From Solirubrobacteraceae bacterium (lineage in GTDB: Bacteria; Actinomycetota; Thermoleophilia; Solirubrobacterales; Solirubrobacteraceae), in NCBI GenBank assembly GCA_024710825.1, contig JANJUA010000385.1:1-6888 (forward strand): a stretch of DNA of 6,888 nt, in the 5' to 3' direction. The position numbers and the translations under genes were made by a program. The notes beneath the pieces are model-generated. The model was not told the origin of the DNA. It did not search any database and worked only from the letters and a program-made list of their open reading frames with translations. Below, piece by piece: positions 5,656 to 6,888 of the stretch. The first letter of the stretch is position 1; every line of letters begins with the position of its first letter.

Positions 5656-6888
5656 GTGCGGACCACGGAGGCCCCGACCGATCCGCTCGCCGCCGGGCGC
5701 GCCGCCCTCGACCGGGCCGAGTGGGAGGACGCGCGGCGCCACTTCGAGGCCGCGCTGTCCGAGCGCGACGCGCCCGAGGCGTGGGAGGGCCTGTCCTGGG
5801 CCGCGTGGTGGCTGGCGGACGAGGAGCTGACGCTCGGCGCGCGCGAGCGGGCCTACCGCGGCTACCACGCGCAGGGTCGGCGCTCGGACGCCGGGCGCGC
5901 CGCCGCGTGGCTCGCCAGCGACGTCCTCGACTTCCGGGCCGACGACGCGGTCATGGCCGGGTGGCTCGGCCGGGCGCGCAGCCTGCTGCGCGACGAGCCT
6001 CGCAGCGCCGATCACGGCTGGCTCGCGCTCATGGAGGCCGAGCACGCCATGCACGTCCTCGAGGACCCCGCGGACGCGGGCGACCACGCCCGCCGGGCGG
6101 CGGACCTCGGCCGTGAGCTCGGGGTGCCCGACCTGGAGGCGGTCGGCAGCGCCCTGGAGGGCATCACGCTCGTGATGCGCGGCCGCGTCGCCGACGGGAT
6201 GCGCCAGCTCGACGAGGCGACGGCGATGGCGTCGCACGAGGAGTTCGTCCTCGCCGTCTCCCCCGGCTGGGCGCTGTGCTTCCTGGTCTCCGCGTGCGAG
6301 GGGGTCGGCGACCTCCCCCGCGCGACGCAGTGGTGCGAGACGATGCGCGGATACGCGGGCCGCTGGCGCAGCCGGCACATGATGGGCGTCTGCCGCAGCG
6401 CCTACGGCGGGGTGCTCACGACCGGCGGCGACTGGAGCGCGGCGGAGGCCGAGCTGACCGCCGCGGTCAGCGACCTTCAGGCGACGCGGCCGCCGGCCGC
6501 CGCGCGCGGCCTCGTCCGCCTCGCGGCGCTCCGCGCCCGCCAAGGTCGCGAGGACGAGGCGCGAGCGCTCTACGAGCGGGCGCTGCCGCATCCGTCCGCG
6601 ATCGTCGGACTCGGGGTGCTCGAGCTTCACGCGGGCGAGCTCAGGGCGGCGCGCGAGGCCGCCGAGCGCGTCCTGCGGGCCACGGACGCCGGGACGCTCC
6701 TCGAGCGCCTCCCCGCGCTCGAGCTGCTCGTCCGCGCCACCGCGGCCAGCGGGGACCTCGACGCGGCGGCGGCCGCGGAGCGCGAGCTCGACGCGGTCGC
6801 GCGCGCCCTCGGCACCCCGTACCTACGCGGCCGCGCGGGGATGGTCGCCGGCGAGCTGGCCCTGGCGGCCGGCGACGACGAGGCGGCG
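5656..6888 (+). CDS. TPR-repeat protein, probable TPR-LuxR transcriptional regulator, 3' end cut by window edge
   Basis: 411 codons are open to the right edge with no stop. The product is an all-helical, Ala/Arg/Glu-rich TPR-like solenoid. Seen: LAAGRAALDRAEWEDARRHF (11-30) as a first helix pair, EAWEGLSWAAWWLADEE (41-57), AYRGYHAQGRRSDAGRAAAW just after, then WALCFLVSACEGVGDLPRA (from 205) and TQWCETM (C227), a GDWSAAEAEL helix pair, and LERLPALELLVRA with SGDLDAA near the edge. I recognise this arrangement from large actinobacterial regulators with N-terminal TPRs and a C-terminal LuxR-type helix-turn-helix; that domain would lie beyond the window and is not seen. No signal peptide or membrane segment is present, so it is probably cytoplasmic. 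The GTG at 5656 is the only start after an in-frame TAG at 5644. Alternatives are a TPR-bearing cyclase or a stand-alone TPR protein. Confidence 0.8.
   Translation, partial: MRTTEAPTDPLAAGRAALDRAEWEDARRHFEAALSERDAPEAWEGLSWAAWWLADEELTLGARERAYRGYHAQGRRSDAGRAAAWLASDVLDFRADDAVMAGWLGRARSLLRDEPRSADHGWLALMEAEHAMHVLEDPADAGDHARRAADLGRELGVPDLEAVGSALEGITLVMRGRVADGMRQLDEATAMASHEEFVLAVSPGWALCFLVSACEGVGDLPRATQWCETMRGYAGRWRSRHMMGVCRSAYGGVLTTGGDWSAAEAELTAAVSDLQATRPPAAARGLVRLAALRARQGREDEARALYERALPHPSAIVGLGVLELHAGELRAAREAAERVLRATDAGTLLERLPALELLVRATAASGDLDAAAAAERELDAVARALGTPYLRGRAGMVAGELALAAGDDEAA

Noticed and set aside
5563..6630. Minus-strand open frame of 355 codons opposite the TPR gene
   Set aside because: Low-complexity Arg/Ala/Gly/Pro composition without motifs. 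The plus strand gives a coherent TPR-type protein open over 411 codons.
1..6888. CRISPR array, tRNA/rRNA genes, insertion sequences, prophage or toxin-antitoxin modules
   Set aside because: No spaced direct repeats, no tRNA-like or rRNA-like stretch, no transposase or phage motifs seen. The genes are ordinary chromosomal ones.

Overview
The window is a GC-rich bacterial chromosomal segment of housekeeping character. The codon use (G or C at nearly every third position), the frequent GTG and TTG starts, the gene order efp-nusB-xseB-ispA-dxs and the style of the right-hand regulator all suggest a high-GC actinobacterium. Thermoleophilia/Solirubrobacterales is the most likely home; this rests on recalled family resemblance, not on a search.

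Left and centre, minus strand (positions 4818 down to 1): a compact run of genes read right to left. First is a PHP-domain metallohydrolase of the CehA/McbA type (4818-3760). After a 58-nt gap that may hold a promoter comes a tight operon: efp (3701-3141, TTG start), nusB (3134-2724, GTG), xseB (2727-2530, GTG), ispA (from 2500 or more probably 2533 to 1679) and dxs (1682 to beyond the left edge). The junctions are 6 nt (efp/nusB), a GTGA overlap (nusB/xseB), a probable CTGA overlap (xseB/ispA) and an ATGA overlap (ispA/dxs). The operon therefore joins a ribosome-rescue factor, a transcription antitermination factor, the small subunit of exonuclease VII and two isoprenoid enzymes: DXS makes the first committed intermediate of the MEP pathway, and IspA condenses its C5 products, most likely to farnesyl diphosphate. 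The exonuclease VII large-subunit gene xseA, which normally sits beside xseB, is not here.

Right, plus strand: divergent from the PHP gene across only 43 bp lies a small TVP38/DedA-superfamily (VTT-domain) membrane protein (4862-5503). After a 152-nt spacer comes a gene for a TPR-rich protein open to the right edge (5656-6888, 411 codons seen). It resembles the sensor half of actinobacterial TPR-LuxR regulators, whose DNA-binding domain would lie outside the window. Both plus-strand genes lack a well-placed Shine-Dalgarno and have a TAnnnT hexamer exactly 6 nt before the start codon, the signature of leaderless transcripts.

There is no RNA gene, CRISPR array, insertion sequence or clear mobile element, and no stretch above 300 nt lacks a gene. 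I see no undescribed multi-gene system. The points worth a second look are start-codon choice and translational coupling, the leaderless promoters with a perfect inverted repeat beside one of them, the orphan xseB, and active-site or loop variants in DXS and EF-P.
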